Notes under the pieces: generated by a model
Seen by the model: the letters and a program-made list of their open reading frames with translations, nothing else
Database searches by the model: none
What the model was told of the DNA's origin: nothing
Translations under genes and position numbers: made by a program
In this document: piece by piece, positions 63,702 through 64,000 of the stretch
Numbering within the stretch: the stretch's first letter is position 1
Layout of the letters: each line of letters opens with the position of its first letter
IMG/VR virus record: IMGVR_UViG_3300042868_006787
Location: 18,054-82,053 of that record
Source of the DNA: a virus
Direction: 5' to 3' (one strand)
Length of the DNA stretch: 64,000 nt

Positions 63702-64000
63702 ATGAGCGAAACAGGACCAACCACTAAGTTAAAAATTCTTTCTGAGTTGTGGTTAACTTATCGTGATGAAGAAGCCTTTGAAGAGTTTGTAGACTATAAC
63801 GATATAGGACTACCACTAGCCTACGCTATTCATACTGACATTGTTGCTCCTTCTCCAAGGTCTGATCTTTATACACAAGAAACCTTTGATATGCTTTTGG
63901 CATCTCTAGGGTTTGTAGATGAGGCAGGGGATATTGTAGATAAAGGCTGGGAAGATTTAGAAGATATGTTAAATAATTCTGAGTCTTATATTAAAGATAA
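63702..64000 (+). CDS. hypothetical protein, cut by window end
   Basis: The first 99 codons read MSETGPTTKLKILSELWLTY, then RDEEAFEEFVDYNDIGLPLA, YTQETFDMLLASLG: acidic and helical, seen in phage early regions. The frame is open to base 64000. Probable leaderless start (six bases after TATACT). Confidence 0.68.
   Translation, partial: MSETGPTTKLKILSELWLTYRDEEAFEEFVDYNDIGLPLAYAIHTDIVAPSPRSDLYTQETFDMLLASLGFVDEAGDIVDKGWEDLEDMLNNSESYIKD

Noticed and set aside
1-64000. Integrase, excisionase with attachment site, or repressor of a temperate phage
   Set aside because: No recombinase gene and no tRNA-end duplication were seen; the HTH protein at 1329 alone does not show lysogeny.

Overview
The window is a 64 kb segment of a large, AT-rich tailed-phage (siphovirus-type) genome. 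Virion morphogenesis, tail, capsid, portal, replication, lysis and tRNA genes are packed with 1-4 base overlaps, and no bacterial chromosomal gene was seen. The host is probably an actinobacterium. The minor tail and fibre families, a class II ribonucleotide reductase, a Gp88-like protein, many predicted leaderless mRNAs and an array of TGTGA-N6-TCACA (CRP/GlxR-type) sites all fit actinophages. The low G+C suggests a low-GC host, but the host assignment is inference. The terminase, most replication genes and any integrase are not in this window. LAYOUT. (1) 1-2011, minus: start of the replication module (DnaB-like helicase cut by the window edge, possible loader, HTH protein, zinc ribbon). (2) 2011-30018, minus: structural module read from right to left. 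It runs LamG-type tail protein, small protein, portal, protease-scaffold with an internal scaffold start, major capsid protein, connectors, tail terminator, major tail protein, two paralogous tail-assembly chaperones, a 2407-residue tape measure, then tail-tip and minor tail proteins. Hairpin terminators sit just after the capsid and tail-tube genes. (3) 30039-49772, mainly minus: accessory and fibre region. It holds a class II RNR, five 2OG-Fe(II)-oxygenase-like genes, fibres, two copies of a fibre / aromatic-proline-repeat / Hint cassette, two glycosyltransferases (one GT25), a methyltransferase, a collagen-like protein, a plus-strand lysozyme gene and a tRNA-Arg. (4) 49967-52500: membrane protein, DHH-like protein, zinc ribbon, a sixth 2OG-like enzyme and small ORFs. 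(5) 52614-54360: control region with a minus-strand operon of tiny genes, five direct repeats, three perfect DnaA boxes and diverging promoters, a candidate origin. (6) 53911-64000, plus: early operons of small proteins, each headed by a CRP-like site, a sigma70-like promoter and often a 16-bp direct repeat; also a Gp88-like protein, a DUF932-family protein, tRNA-Asp and four copies of a covarying RNA hairpin. HOW IT FITS TOGETHER. The most notable idea is a virion-modification system. A collagen-like (Gly-X-Y) protein and proline-rich FGFTPF repeat proteins lie beside 2OG-oxygenase-like genes (the fold of prolyl and lysyl hydroxylases) and a GT25 glycosyltransferase (the family that includes collagen galactosyltransferases), and the repeat proteins end in autoprocessing-type Hint domains.
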